From positions 1 to 52,170 of the forward strand of contig NZ_CAACVB010000029.1 of NCBI RefSeq assembly GCF_900659635.1: 52,170 nucleotides of DNA, read 5' to 3'. This DNA is from Actinomadura roseirufa. Lineage in GTDB: Bacteria; Actinomycetota; Actinomycetes; Streptosporangiales; Streptosporangiaceae. The notes below the pieces were generated by a model. That model did no database searches, had not been told where the DNA came from, and saw nothing but the letters and a program-made list of their open reading frames with translations. This document shows, piece by piece, positions 23,323-32,104 of this stretch (the stretch's first letter is position 1; each line of letters opens with the position of its first letter). Made by a program: the position numbers and the translations under genes.

Positions 23323-24560
23323 CGGACGCCGACCGCCTGCGGCGGCTGCTCGGCGGTCCCGACACGGCCTGGCTGGTCAAGCGCGTCCGGCAGCGGCTGG
23401 AACGCGGCGGCGCGCTCACCGGGACCGTCACCCTGGCCGGGGCCGTCCCGGCCCAGCGGCGCGCGGTCGAACTGCTGCTCGGACGCCGCGCCGGGACCGG
23501 CGCGTCGCTGTCGGTGTCGCTCGACGAGGTCGACCGCGTGCTGCGCGGCAGCGGCGCCTCGCCCGGCGGGCTGGCCGCCGCCGTGGAGATCCTGGACGGC
23601 CCCGTCCGCGATCTGGCCCGCGAGCAGGCCGCGGCGGACACCGCCTGGGCCTCGGCGTTCGGCCCGCTGGACGAGGCGATCGCCGCCCGGCCCGAGCTGG
23701 CCGAATGGCGCGGGCGGCTGGACTCCTCCGGCCTCGTCCGCCGCCTGGCCTCCGGGCCCGAGGACGCCGCCGGCCTGCTGCGGCACCTGGCCTCGGTGGT
23801 ACGGGCGCTGCCCGCCTCCGGTGTCCCGCTCGGCCTGTTCGCCGCCGAGACCTGCGGCAGCGCACACGCCTTGGACGACGGCCGGCCGCTCGCCACGCTC
23901 GCCGTCTCCTGTGCCCGTGCCCTCGGGGGCCTGCCGTTCCGGGCGGACGGCGGCGCCGAGTCCCGCCGCGAGACCTGGGCCGCGGTCGGGGTCCACCTGG
24001 ACGAGCTGTCCTCCACCGTCCTGTGCCTGGGCCTACCGGGCGACGCCGGCACCGCGACCGGCCGGATGCTCGCGGCGATGCGCGGCGAACCGGTGTCGCT
24101 CACGCTGCGCCAGCTTCGCCGTCACACCGCCCCCATGCCCGCCGGCCTGGTCCGCGTCTGTGAGAACCCCGTGGTGCTCACCGCCTCGGCCGACGCCCTC
24201 GGCCCGGCCTGCCCGCCCCTGGTCTGCTGCAACGGGCGTCCCTCGGCCGCGGTGTGGCGCCTGCTGGAGCTGCTCTCCGAGGGCGGCGCCGAGTTCGCCT
24301 ACCACGGCGACTTCGACTGGGGCGGCGTCGCGATCGCCGCCGCCGTCCGCGACCGCGTCGGCTGGCAGCCCTGGCGCTACGACGCCGCCGCCTACCGCGA
24401 GGCGGCGTCGGACACTCCCCTGGCGGGCCGCCCGTCCCTCACCCCCTGGGACCCCGCGCTGGTCACCGCCATGACCGAACGCGGCGTCCGTGTCGAGGAG
24501 GAGCAGGTGCTGCCTGACCTCATCACCGACCTCCGGGCGGACGTGTCTTCGGGTCGCTGA
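23319..24560 (+). CDS. jetD: Wadjet protein JetD (DUF2399 + DUF3323 / TIGR02679), Toprim-like nuclease
   Basis: A 413-residue nuclease subunit that cuts small closed-circular DNA once the JetABC motor stalls. The N-terminal half (DUF3323-like) begins RLRRLLGGPDTAWLVKRVRQRLERG. The C-terminal Toprim-like domain holds the acidic site: the Glu in VRVCENPVVL, a CCNGRPSAAVWRLL segment and the DxD of YHGDFDWGGVAIA. Both motifs are intact. It overlaps jetC by four bases and ends 87 bases before a convergent gene. No obvious terminator was identified in that gap. Confidence 0.93.
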   Translation: MTDADRLRRLLGGPDTAWLVKRVRQRLERGGALTGTVTLAGAVPAQRRAVELLLGRRAGTGASLSVSLDEVDRVLRGSGASPGGLAAAVEILDGPVRDLAREQAAADTAWASAFGPLDEAIAARPELAEWRGRLDSSGLVRRLASGPEDAAGLLRHLASVVRALPASGVPLGLFAAETCGSAHALDDGRPLATLAVSCARALGGLPFRADGGAESRRETWAAVGVHLDELSSTVLCLGLPGDAGTATGRMLAAMRGEPVSLTLRQLRRHTAPMPAGLVRVCENPVVLTASADALGPACPPLVCCNGRPSAAVWRLLELLSEGGAEFAYHGDFDWGGVAIAAAVRDRVGWQPWRYDAAAYREAASDTPLAGRPSLTPWDPALVTAMTERGVRVEEEQVLPDLITDLRADVSSGR

Positions 24561-24646
24561 GGGTGTGCGCCCGGGGCTTCCGGTCCGCCACCTGACCGCG
24601 TTCTCAGAAGTACGAGCCTCCGGGCCTGCGGCCTTCCGCCACGCCG

Positions 24647-26203
24647 TTATCCGACCTCGCGATCGCCGCCGGCCCAGTAGGGGGCCCGCAGCACCCGATG
24701 CAGGATCTTTCCCGCCCCGTTCCGCGGCAGCCCGGCCGGGAATCCGAACGTCTTGGGGATCTTGTAGCTCGCGAGCCGCGCGCGCAGCCACTCCCTGACG
24801 TCCGCCTCCGTCAGCACGGCACCGGGCACCGGCACGACCTCCGCCCGGACCACTTCGCCCCACCGCTCGTCCGGGATCCCGAACGCCGCGGCCTCCAGCA
24901 CCTCGGGATGTTCGAGCAGCGCGCCCTCGATCTCGGCCGGGTAGATGTTCTCGCCCCCCGAGATCACGATGTCCTTGATGCGCGCCCGGAGATAGATGTA
25001 GCCGTCGTCGTCCAGGTGGCCCGCGTCGCCGGTGCGCAGCCAGCCGTCCGCGTCGATGGCCTGCGCGGTCGCCTCGGGATCGTTCCAGTAACCCTTCATG
25101 ATCGACCTGGCGCGGAGGGTGATCTCGCCGAGCTCGCCCGCGGGCAGCACCCGGCCGTCCGGGGCCACCGCGCGGGCCTCGACGCCGCGCAGCGGACGTC
25201 CCGCGGCCGACAGCCGCGCGCCGCCCTCGACGTGGTCCGCCGGCGGGAGCACCACGACGGCCCCGGACGACTCCGTCACGCCGTAGTTCTGCGCCATGCC
25301 GCACCCGAACACCTCACGGCACTCGTTGAGCAGCTCGGCCGAGATCGGGCTCGCCCCGTAGGAAATGCACTTCAGGCTCGTGAAGTCGCCGGGCCCGATC
25401 CCCTCCACCTGGAGCAGGATCTTGAGGGCCGAGGGCACGATGAAGAGCCGGGTGGCCCCGTGCCGGGCGATGTTGCCGAGGAGCTCCCGCGCGTCGAACT
25501 CGCGCTGGACGATCAGCTTGGAGCCGTAGGCCAGGCCGCTGATCGAGAGGGCCACGCCGCCGATGTGGAACAGCGGCATCGCCAATACCACGACCTCGTC
25601 GGTGTCCCATGAGGCCCAGATCTCACCGGCGGGCTGGTTCGTGCGGACGTGGATCAGGCTGTCACCCGTCAGCATCGCGCCCTTCGGAACACCGGTCGTC
25701 CCCGAGGTCAGGAGGACGAGGACGACGTCGCCCGGATCGACCTCCGCCTCCGGCTCGGCGTCCGGCTGACCCGACGCCCACTCCCACAACGTGCCGGCAG
25801 GACCGGCGGCGTCGAGCGCGAGGACGTGCCCGACTCCCTCAAGCCCCGCGGCCACGCCCGCGAACTCCGCCTCGGCGAAGCACAACGCGGGACGCATCTT
25901 GGCGGTCACCGCGCTCAGCTCATGCGGCGTCAGGCGCCAGTTGAACGGCAGGAAGACCGCGCCGATCTTGGCGGCGCCCCAGAAGACGAAGAAGAAGTCA
26001 CTGGAGCTCTTCCCCAGATAGGAGACGAGGTCGCCCTTGCCGATCCCGTGGCTCAGCAGCGCGTGCGCGACCTGGTTGGCACGCCGGTCCGCCTCGGCGA
26101 AGGTGATCCGGGCGTCGCCCTCGACCAGCGCGACCCGGTCCGGCCACAACTCGGCGGCCCGGGAAACGAGCCGGCCGATCGTCGTCGGAATCCCGTCCTT
26201 CAT
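24647..26203 (-). CDS. Acyl-CoA synthetase (AMP-dependent, class I)
   Basis: A 518-residue ANL-superfamily ligase that activates a carboxylic acid as acyl-AMP and then acyl-CoA. Motifs: the P-loop LLTSGTTGVPKGAML (about 170-185), AMPLFHIGG, NYGVTESSG (A5), GWLRTGDAGHLDDDGY (A7), RIKDIVISGGENIYPAEIE (A8) and the C-terminal catalytic Lys in NGAGKILHRVL. It looks like a fatty-acid or aryl-acid ligase (FadD-like); the substrate cannot be told. I use the ATG at 26203 (GGAGG five bases upstream) rather than the longer frame to 26308. No biosynthetic partners remain beside it; the neighbouring dehydrogenase is broken. Confidence 0.9.
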   Translation of the reverse strand: MKDGIPTTIGRLVSRAAELWPDRVALVEGDARITFAEADRRANQVAHALLSHGIGKGDLVSYLGKSSSDFFFVFWGAAKIGAVFLPFNWRLTPHELSAVTAKMRPALCFAEAEFAGVAAGLEGVGHVLALDAAGPAGTLWEWASGQPDAEPEAEVDPGDVVLVLLTSGTTGVPKGAMLTGDSLIHVRTNQPAGEIWASWDTDEVVVLAMPLFHIGGVALSISGLAYGSKLIVQREFDARELLGNIARHGATRLFIVPSALKILLQVEGIGPGDFTSLKCISYGASPISAELLNECREVFGCGMAQNYGVTESSGAVVVLPPADHVEGGARLSAAGRPLRGVEARAVAPDGRVLPAGELGEITLRARSIMKGYWNDPEATAQAIDADGWLRTGDAGHLDDDGYIYLRARIKDIVISGGENIYPAEIEGALLEHPEVLEAAAFGIPDERWGEVVRAEVVPVPGAVLTEADVREWLRARLASYKIPKTFGFPAGLPRNGAGKILHRVLRAPYWAGGDREVG

Positions 26204-26654
26204 GGAAGCCTCCATCTGCATCGCCACCACATCGATCCTCGTTCGCGGACCGGTCGACCATCCTGGCGCCCCGAACGTCCCGCCGAGCGGGCAGGTCGTG
26301 CTTGTCACACCGGGAGCGTCGGCGTCACGCCCAGGGCGTCAGCGGCGGAACGGCCGCAAGGGTCGCGCGAACGGGCTCGCGTAGCGGAGCGTCGAGTTCG
26401 CGGAACGGTGCGACGCCCGGACGGGCTCGTGCGCACCGGTGTGCGTGAGACCGACGCGGTACTCGTGGTCTTCGACCCTGGTTGGCACGCCGATCCTCAT
26501 AGAGGAAGGGTCGACCGCTCAGGCGGGATTGGTCGACGGATCGAAGTGCTAAGCGGCCTCCCACCGACATGTACAGAAGTAAGAGGCCCCCACGAGCCGC
26601 CGCGAACGCGAGCGGCCGAGCCGCGGCTTCTCAGCCTGCCTTCCCGACTGCGCC
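26204..26654. other. Intergenic / decayed region, no gene recognised
   Basis: About 450 bases between the acyl-CoA ligase start and the truncated dehydrogenase. No coherent reading frame is visible; any N-terminal part of the dehydrogenase that once lay here is gone. Confidence 0.5.
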
Positions 26655-27365
26655 GGCGTCGTCGCGACGTACGCCGCCCGCGGCGGGGACGGCCTGATCA
26701 CGCAGGGCGGCTACTCGACGCACATCGTGGTCGACGAGAACTTCGTGGTGCGGATCCCGGACTCGCTCGGCCTCGACGTGGCCGCCCCGCTGCTGTGCGC
26801 GGGGGTGACCACGTACTCGGCCCTGCGGCGCAACGGCGCGGGCGAGGGCACCGGCGTCGGGGGCGTCGGCCTCGGCGGGCTCGGCCACCTCGCGGTCAAG
26901 ATCGCGCACGCGATGGGCGCGCGCGTGACCGTCCTGTCCCGGTCGCTCGCCAAGCGCGACCGCGGCCTGGCGCTGGGAGCCGACGACCACCGGGCGCTCG
27001 CCGACCCGGCGACCCTCGCCGAGCTCGCGGGCGGCCTGGACCTCCTGGTCAACACCGTGAGCGCGGACCTGGACGTGAACGACCTCATGGGGTTGCTCGG
27101 GGCCGGGGGCGTGCTCGCCTACGTGGGCGTCCCGGAGAACCCGATCTCGGTTCCGGTGCTCGCCATGGAGGACCGCGGTCTGACGATCACCGGGTCGTCG
27201 ATCGGCGGCATCCGGGAGACCGAGGAGATGCTCGCCTTCTGCGCCGGGCACGGCATCGGCGCCGACGTCGAGGTGATCGCGCCGCACCAGATCAACGAGG
27301 CGTACGAACGGATGCTCGCCTCCGACGTGTACTTCCGGTTCGTGATCGACATGACCGCGCTTTGA
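26655..27365 (+). pseudogene. Zinc alcohol dehydrogenase (cinnamyl-alcohol type), N-terminus missing
   Basis: The reading frame reproduces the back two-thirds of an NAD(P)-dependent MDR alcohol dehydrogenase: GDGLITQGGYSTHIVVDENFVVRIPDSL, PLLCAGVTTYSALR, a Rossmann motif GVGGVGLGGLGHLAVKIA, and the ending YVGVPENPISVPVLA ... INEAYERMLASDVYFRFVIDM. The first 100-120 residues, carrying the catalytic zinc Cys/His ligands, are absent and not found upstream in any frame. An internal GTG or ATG (26727) could yield a 212-residue fragment, but it could not be catalytic. Sequence quality is otherwise good, so the loss looks recent. Confidence 0.8.
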
Positions 27366-27377
27366 GAGGAGCCACCA

Positions 27378-27797
27378 ATGACGGCCTCACGCTCGCCGAA
27401 CGTCTTCTGCTCCTCCGCGCTCACCGCGACGGCCGGCACGATCCCGAACCCGGTCGCGGCCGGCGGCGCCTCGCCGGCCGGGCACGATCCGCTGTGCGCC
27501 GGCCACGAGCTGCGGACCCCGCTGGCGGCCCTGCGGCTCCAGCTGGAGGAGGCGCTGCGGTACCCCGGCGAGGTCGACTCCCACGCGGCGCTCACCGGCG
27601 CGCTGACCGCCGCCGAGCGGCTTGAGACCGCCATCACCGGGCTGCTCAGCCGCACCCAGGGCACCGATGAAGGCTCATGCGTCCGGCTCGTCGATCGCGA
27701 AACCGGAATCCATGCACCGGCCAGTGCCGACGAGCGAGCGGCGGTGGAGCACCGTCATGGACGGACCCTCCATGACCACGTGTCGGCCGCGCCGTGA
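27378..27797 (+). pseudogene. Histidine-kinase HisKA fragment
   Basis: A 139-residue frame with a very good ribosome site (GAGAGGAG) 12 bases after the dehydrogenase stop. Residues about 43-92 match a HisKA dimerisation domain: HELRTPLAALRLQLEEAL with the phosphorylatable His, then AALTGALTAAERLETAITGLL. There is no sensor, HAMP or ATPase domain; the tail (LVDRETGIHAPASADERAAV) resembles the linker to a lost HATPase domain. It is probably a relic. Alternatively it is a mini-protein acting as a phosphotransfer dimer, which the intact His and ribosome site would allow. Confidence 0.5.
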
Positions 27798-27848
27798 CCG
27801 GCCCGACCGGTGAGACCGTGATCCGGGAGGTCAGGAAGATCGGCTAAC

Positions 27849-28496
27849 GTGCGCCTGGTGACCGTCGTTCCCGTGCTCGCCGACCTGCTGGCCGAGGCCG
27901 CCCAGGGACGGCCGCCCCTGCCGGATCACGGCCCCACGATCGTGCCCCAGCCCTCGTCCCGCGACGCGGGGATCATCGCCTTCACCGGCCACAACGTGAT
28001 CTTCGCCGACGTTCCCGCCGACTGGCTTCGCTCCCGCCTGACGCCCGGCGACCTGGCGGCGCCCCTCAACCCGCCGTTCCTGCGCGCCCTTGAGCGGCGG
28101 ATGGACCGCCGGGTCGACAACATCGACGTCCTCGCCCTCGCGCACCCCCTGGACGGCCCGCCGTCCCTGCCGCTCAACGAGATCACCGACCACCGCACCC
28201 CTCGGCTGGACCGTGCCCGCCGCTTCCGGGACGACGTCCGGGCCTGGACCTGCCCGGGCGGCGTCCTGATCCTCGGGCACGGCGTCGCCGGCCGCCTGGA
28301 GATCGCCGTGGAGATCGACCCGGCCGCCCGCGGCCGGGGCCTCGGCCGGGCCCTCGCCCGTACGGCCCGGCACCTCTCCCGCGAGCCGCTCTGGGCGCAG
28401 ATAGCGCCCGGCAACGCCGCCAGCATCCGGGCCTTCCTCGCCGCGGGCTTCACCCCCATCGGCGCCGAAGCGCTCCTCACCGCCAACCACGGGTGA
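27849..28496 (+). CDS. GNAT-family N-acetyltransferase
   Basis: A 215-residue protein with the acetyl-CoA-binding motif of GNAT enzymes near the C-terminus: LEIAVEIDPAARGRGLGRALARTARHL (about residues 150-176, R-G-R-G-L-G loop), then IAPGNAASIRAFLAAGFTPIGAEAL. The N-terminal half is less typical (ADLLAEAAQGRPPLPDHG, GHNVIFADVPADWLRSRL), so this belongs to a divergent subgroup and the acceptor is unknown. The start is ambiguous between GTG 27849 and GTG 27858; neither has a strong ribosome site. It is a single gene with no operon partner evident. Confidence 0.75.
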   Translation: MRLVTVVPVLADLLAEAAQGRPPLPDHGPTIVPQPSSRDAGIIAFTGHNVIFADVPADWLRSRLTPGDLAAPLNPPFLRALERRMDRRVDNIDVLALAHPLDGPPSLPLNEITDHRTPRLDRARRFRDDVRAWTCPGGVLILGHGVAGRLEIAVEIDPAARGRGLGRALARTARHLSREPLWAQIAPGNAASIRAFLAAGFTPIGAEALLTANHG

Positions 28497-28668
28497 CGTC
28501 GGCATAGGACAGTTACAAAAGGCGAATACAGGACGCCCCCGGATCGTGAAGACGAATTCCGATCATCGACCACGAATATCCGGAAACGATATCCGCCAAC
28601 GGCTGGACGCCGACGTCGGCGCGCGTTTACCATCCACCTTTCTTGCGCGCCGCCGCTCAGGAGAAGTT
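28497..28668 (+). promoter_or_regulatory. AT-richer leader of the unknown gene
   Basis: About 170 bases less GC-rich than their surroundings (for example GACAGTTACAAAAGGCGAAT near 28507), probably containing the promoter of the gene at 28669. No -35/-10 pair was assigned with confidence. Confidence 0.3.
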
Positions 28669-29838
28669 ATGCCGGTTTTAACCACTCCGTCCGCCGTTGC
28701 CGCACTCGCCGCCGATATCACCGTCGGCCAGATCAGTACACTTTGCGATCAGAATGAGGACGTATTCTCCCTCCTCACGGTCGCGGAGGCGACGCTCAAC
28801 CGGGTCCCCGCCTCGGTCACGCAATGGCTCTGGTCGCCGCGGGTCTGCCGCGAATGGGAACTGGCCCTGGTGATCCAGGAAGGCACGCACCAGCTCTCCT
28901 GGTGGAAGAGAATCATCACCGTGGGGTTCGACCACCCCGACACGCGGTTCGCCGACCGCCGTCTGATCTCCATCCGGCAGCGCCGCCTGGAGGCCCACCG
29001 GATCGTGGCCGCACGACGGCACGAGTCACCGCCCCGCGGGGACGCTCCGCTCACGCCGGGCGCTCGAACCCTCATCGATCTCGACGACCGGCGGTTCCGG
29101 GACCTGGTCGCCCGTGACGTCCAGCGCGTCGAGGACGCCGAGGACCTGTCCCACCCCGCCCTCCTCTCCCGCCGGCGCGAGGCCCTGGTCAGCCTGGCCG
29201 AGGAGACCTTCGGCCAGCTCGGGATCAGACCCGGCCCGCACCACCGGCACACCGCCTTCGCCGTTCCCGACCGGCACCTGATCCATGCCCGGCACGACCC
29301 GTCCGCCGCCGGGTGGACCCCGAAGCTGACCTTCCTGACCCACCTGCGCGCCCGGCTGGTCGAGTGCGAGTACCTCTGCGGCGACCCGCGTCCCGCCGCC
29401 CGGCCCCCGGCACCGGACGACACGCGTCCCACCGGCCCCTCCGCCCTCGACGCCGACGCCCGCCTGCTGAGCCTCTACGGGTGGGACGTCAGGTGGATCT
29501 CCAACGGGCGGCGGGTCTGGCTGGACGCCTGGTACGAACCGAACCGGCGCAACGTCGGCCGGCTCATCGTCACCGTCTCCCGCCGCAGGGCCTCGGGCAC
29601 CGGGAAGTGGGGCCGTCCCACCTATCTCTTCCACGGCCGCGGCCAGCGCGGATACGTCAACCTCACGGGCCGCGACGGCCTCGAGTACCTCGCGCGCACC
29701 AACCCCCGCGCGACTCCGGCCCGCTACTTCAAGAGCATGGTGCCCAACACGGGCGATCACCTCAGAGAGCTGATCCCCCCGGACGGCTACCGATGGCGCC
29801 AGCCCTACCCCCCAGATCTCCACAACCCCCCGACCTGA
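28669..29838 (+). CDS. Unrecognised 389-residue protein
   Basis: No family recognised. ATG 28669 has an ideal AGGAG six bases upstream. The N-terminal third is helical (AVAALAADITVGQISTLCDQNEDVFSLLTVAEATLNRV) with WLWSPRVCREWELALVIQEG. The middle is Arg-rich with two Asp/Arg helices (DDRRFRDLVARDVQRVEDAEDL). The C-terminal 120 residues form an aromatic, basic module: LLSLYGWDVRWISNGRRVWLDAWY, GRLIVTVSRRR, KWGRPTYLFHGRGQRGYV and a final GYRWRQPYPPD. No signal peptide or membrane segment. The basic aromatic C-terminus could suggest nucleic-acid or glycan contact, but that is speculation. Flanked by unrelated genes, it seems monocistronic. Confidence 0.8.
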   Translation: MPVLTTPSAVAALAADITVGQISTLCDQNEDVFSLLTVAEATLNRVPASVTQWLWSPRVCREWELALVIQEGTHQLSWWKRIITVGFDHPDTRFADRRLISIRQRRLEAHRIVAARRHESPPRGDAPLTPGARTLIDLDDRRFRDLVARDVQRVEDAEDLSHPALLSRRREALVSLAEETFGQLGIRPGPHHRHTAFAVPDRHLIHARHDPSAAGWTPKLTFLTHLRARLVECEYLCGDPRPAARPPAPDDTRPTGPSALDADARLLSLYGWDVRWISNGRRVWLDAWYEPNRRNVGRLIVTVSRRRASGTGKWGRPTYLFHGRGQRGYVNLTGRDGLEYLARTNPRATPARYFKSMVPNTGDHLRELIPPDGYRWRQPYPPDLHNPPT

Positions 29839-29909
29839 CCCCCTCGCCAACGCCCGCGGCAAAGCCCGCCCCGCGACACTCCGAGCTGATGACCTGACGG
29901 CCTGATGAC

Positions 29910-30575
29910 CTATGGGGTCTCTTCGACGAGGCCCGCCTCGTAGGCGACCAGGGCCGCCTGAACCCGGTTCCGTACGCCCAGCCGGGTCAGGATCGTGCTG
30001 ACGTGGGTCTTGACCGTGCCCTCGACGACGTGCAGACGGCGGGCGATCTCCCCGTTGGACATGCCCGCGCCGAGCAGCGCGAGCACCTCGCGCTCCCGGC
30101 CGGTGAGCGCGGCGATCCGGTCGTGGGCGGCGGCGATCCGCGCCATCCGGCCCGCGCCGCCGAGTTTGGTGAGCACCCTGCGCGCCACCGCCGGGGACAG
30201 GTAGGCGGCGCCGTCCGCGGCGGCGTGCACGGCGGTGATCAACTCGCGCGGGTCGCCCGCCTTCAGCAGGAACCCGCAGGCCCCGCCGCCGAACGCGCGG
30301 GCGATGCGCAGGTCGTTGCCGAAGGTCGTCAGGACGAGCACGGACGTGCCGGGCACCGTCCGGACGATCTCGGTGGTCGCCGTGAGGCCGTCCACACCGG
30401 GCATCTGGATGTCGAGCAGCGCCACGTCCGGGCGCAGCCGCTGGGCGAGGTCGATCGCCTGCCGGCCGTCCCCGGCCTCGGCCACCACCTCGATCTCGGG
30501 GACGACGGCCAGGATCGCGCGCACCCCGGCGCGCACCACCGCCTCGTCGTCGGCCAGCAGCGTGCGGATCGTCAT
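29910..30575 (-). CDS. NarL/LuxR-family response regulator
   Basis: A 221-residue two-component output protein. The receiver domain spans about residues 2-120, with acidic pocket D9-D10, the phospho-acceptor D55 in VALLDIQMPG and the Lys in FLLKAGDP. The C-terminal LuxR helix-turn-helix (about 155-215) reads LTGREREVLALLGAGMSNGEIARRLHVVEGTVKTHVSTILTRLGVRNRVQAAL. The ATG overlaps the stop of the kinase gene (ATGA), so the pair is co-translated. It probably controls the two ABC exporters encoded upstream in the same orientation. Confidence 0.93.
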   Translation of the reverse strand: MTIRTLLADDEAVVRAGVRAILAVVPEIEVVAEAGDGRQAIDLAQRLRPDVALLDIQMPGVDGLTATTEIVRTVPGTSVLVLTTFGNDLRIARAFGGGACGFLLKAGDPRELITAVHAAADGAAYLSPAVARRVLTKLGGAGRMARIAAAHDRIAALTGREREVLALLGAGMSNGEIARRLHVVEGTVKTHVSTILTRLGVRNRVQAALVAYEAGLVEETP

Positions 30576-31972
30576 GGCGTCCCTTCTCCCGGCCCGGCGT
30601 ACGGCGGCTCCGCTTCCGCGCCGTGCGGTGCCCTCGCGGGTCCGGTGTGCGGCAGCCGGGCCGTGACCTGGTAGGCGCCGTCGCGTTCGCCCGCCTCCAG
30701 AGTGCCGCCGAGCAACAGGGAGCGCTCCCGCAGCCCGGTCAGCCCACGCCGTCCGCCGCCGGGCACCCCACCGGATCCGCGGCCGCGGACGTCTGACCGC
30801 CCGGCGGCCGGACGCTCATTGCGGACGGTCACCACCGTCTCTGCCGCCGAATGGTCGATGTCGACCGTCACGGCGGCACCGGGCGCGTGCTTGGCGGCGT
30901 TGGTGAGCGCCTCCTGGAGCACCCGGTACGCCGCGCGCTCGACCGCGTCCGGTGGCCGGTGCCGCTCGCCGCCCACCCGCAGGTCGATCCGCATCCCCGA
31001 GGCGCGGGCGCGGCCCACCAGCCGCCGGACGTCCCCGTGCGCCGGATCCCGGCCGGGACCGCGGGCCGCGCCGTAGGCCGTGCCATCGGCCGCGCCGTAA
31101 GCCGGATCATGAGCCGTGTCGTGCGCGGACGCCGCGGCCCCGGCGCCGACGTCCACGCCGGTGCCATCGCCGTCGACATCGTCGGTTTCGGTGTCATCGG
31201 TTTCGGCGTCGTCGGTTTCGGTGTCGTCGGCCAGCACGCCGACGATGTCGGCCAGCCGCTCGGTGGCGGCGGTGACGGCCGCGCGCAGCTCCCCGAACAC
31301 CGCGCGGCGCGGCTCGTCGACCTCGGGGGAGACCTCCAGGGCGGCGACCCGCAGCGCGATCAGGCTCAGCTCGTGGCCGAGCGAGTCGTGCATGTCCTGG
31401 GCGATGCGGGCCCGCTCGCGCAGCCGCGTCCGCTGCGCGACGACGCGCTGCTCCCGCTCGAGCTGCGCCACCTGGGCCCGGCTCGCCCGCACCAGCTCGC
31501 GCTGCCTGCCGCGGTCCCGGCCGAGGAGCGCGGGCACCAGCCCGAACAGCGCGCACATCGCGGCGCCGAACACCAGGGAGTCGGGACTGGCGGCCACGGC
31601 CACGGCGGTGCCGGTGGACACCGCCGCCGTCACGGCCGCCAGCGCGGCCGGCGGCCATCGCGGCGCGCGGCGGGTCACCCCGGCGTACCCGGCGTGGCAG
31701 GCCATGAGCGCGAGGGCGGCGAGGCAGGTCAGCAGGATCGGGGTGGTCCGCTCCGACGGGGTGGTCAGCGCCTGCCCCATGACGACCGCCACGACGACGA
31801 ACAGCGACAGGGTCGGGTACCGGTGGCGCAGGCACACCGCGACGCCCGCGGGGACGGCGGTGACGAAGAGCTGCCCGAGGCCGAGCCCGGCCTTGCCCCA
31901 CAGCGAGTTCTCCGCGACCGCGGCCAGCACCAGGGCCGGCCCGGGCAGCACGGTCCTCAACAGCCGCCGCAT
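30572..31972 (-). CDS. NarL-type sensor histidine kinase with low-complexity insertion
   Basis: A 466-residue membrane sensor kinase of the DesK/NarX-like HisKA_3 class. It has several N-terminal membrane segments (about residues 5-150) and a HisKA_3 domain with the phosphorylated H195 in ARIAQDMHDSLGHELSLIALR. The HATPase domain begins at about residue 330, with N-box EALTNAAKHAPG, and ends in GRRGLTGLRERSLLLGGTLEAG. Between them lies an unusual stretch of about 75 residues: repeated DDTETDD-type units, then Ala/Asp/Gly/Tyr-rich repeats (AHDPAYGAADGTAYGAARG). ATG 31972 has GGGGGGAC upstream. It forms an operon with the regulator and probably the exporters. Confidence 0.9.
   Translation of the reverse strand: MRRLLRTVLPGPALVLAAVAENSLWGKAGLGLGQLFVTAVPAGVAVCLRHRYPTLSLFVVVAVVMGQALTTPSERTTPILLTCLAALALMACHAGYAGVTRRAPRWPPAALAAVTAAVSTGTAVAVAASPDSLVFGAAMCALFGLVPALLGRDRGRQRELVRASRAQVAQLEREQRVVAQRTRLRERARIAQDMHDSLGHELSLIALRVAALEVSPEVDEPRRAVFGELRAAVTAATERLADIVGVLADDTETDDAETDDTETDDVDGDGTGVDVGAGAAASAHDTAHDPAYGAADGTAYGAARGPGRDPAHGDVRRLVGRARASGMRIDLRVGGERHRPPDAVERAAYRVLQEALTNAAKHAPGAAVTVDIDHSAAETVVTVRNERPAAGRSDVRGRGSGGVPGGGRRGLTGLRERSLLLGGTLEAGERDGAYQVTARLPHTGPARAPHGAEAEPPYAGPGEGTP
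31181..31225. repeat. Three tandem 15-base repeats inside the kinase gene
   Basis: GTCGGTTTCGGTGTC, ATCGGTTTCGGCGTC and GTCGGTTTCGGTGTC follow one another, encoding the DDTET/DDAET units on the minus strand. The unit keeps frame, so copy number can change without breaking the kinase. Confidence 0.85.
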
Positions 31973-32104
31973 CGACGTCCCCCCTGCGAATAGGGAGCGG
32001 CCTCGGAGCCCGTCCGGCCGCCTTCGCCGGTCCGCCACGACCTGGCCGCCGCGGTGAGACCGGTGGCGGGACCGGCGGAACGCTCGTCGACCACGGAGCC
32101 ATGG

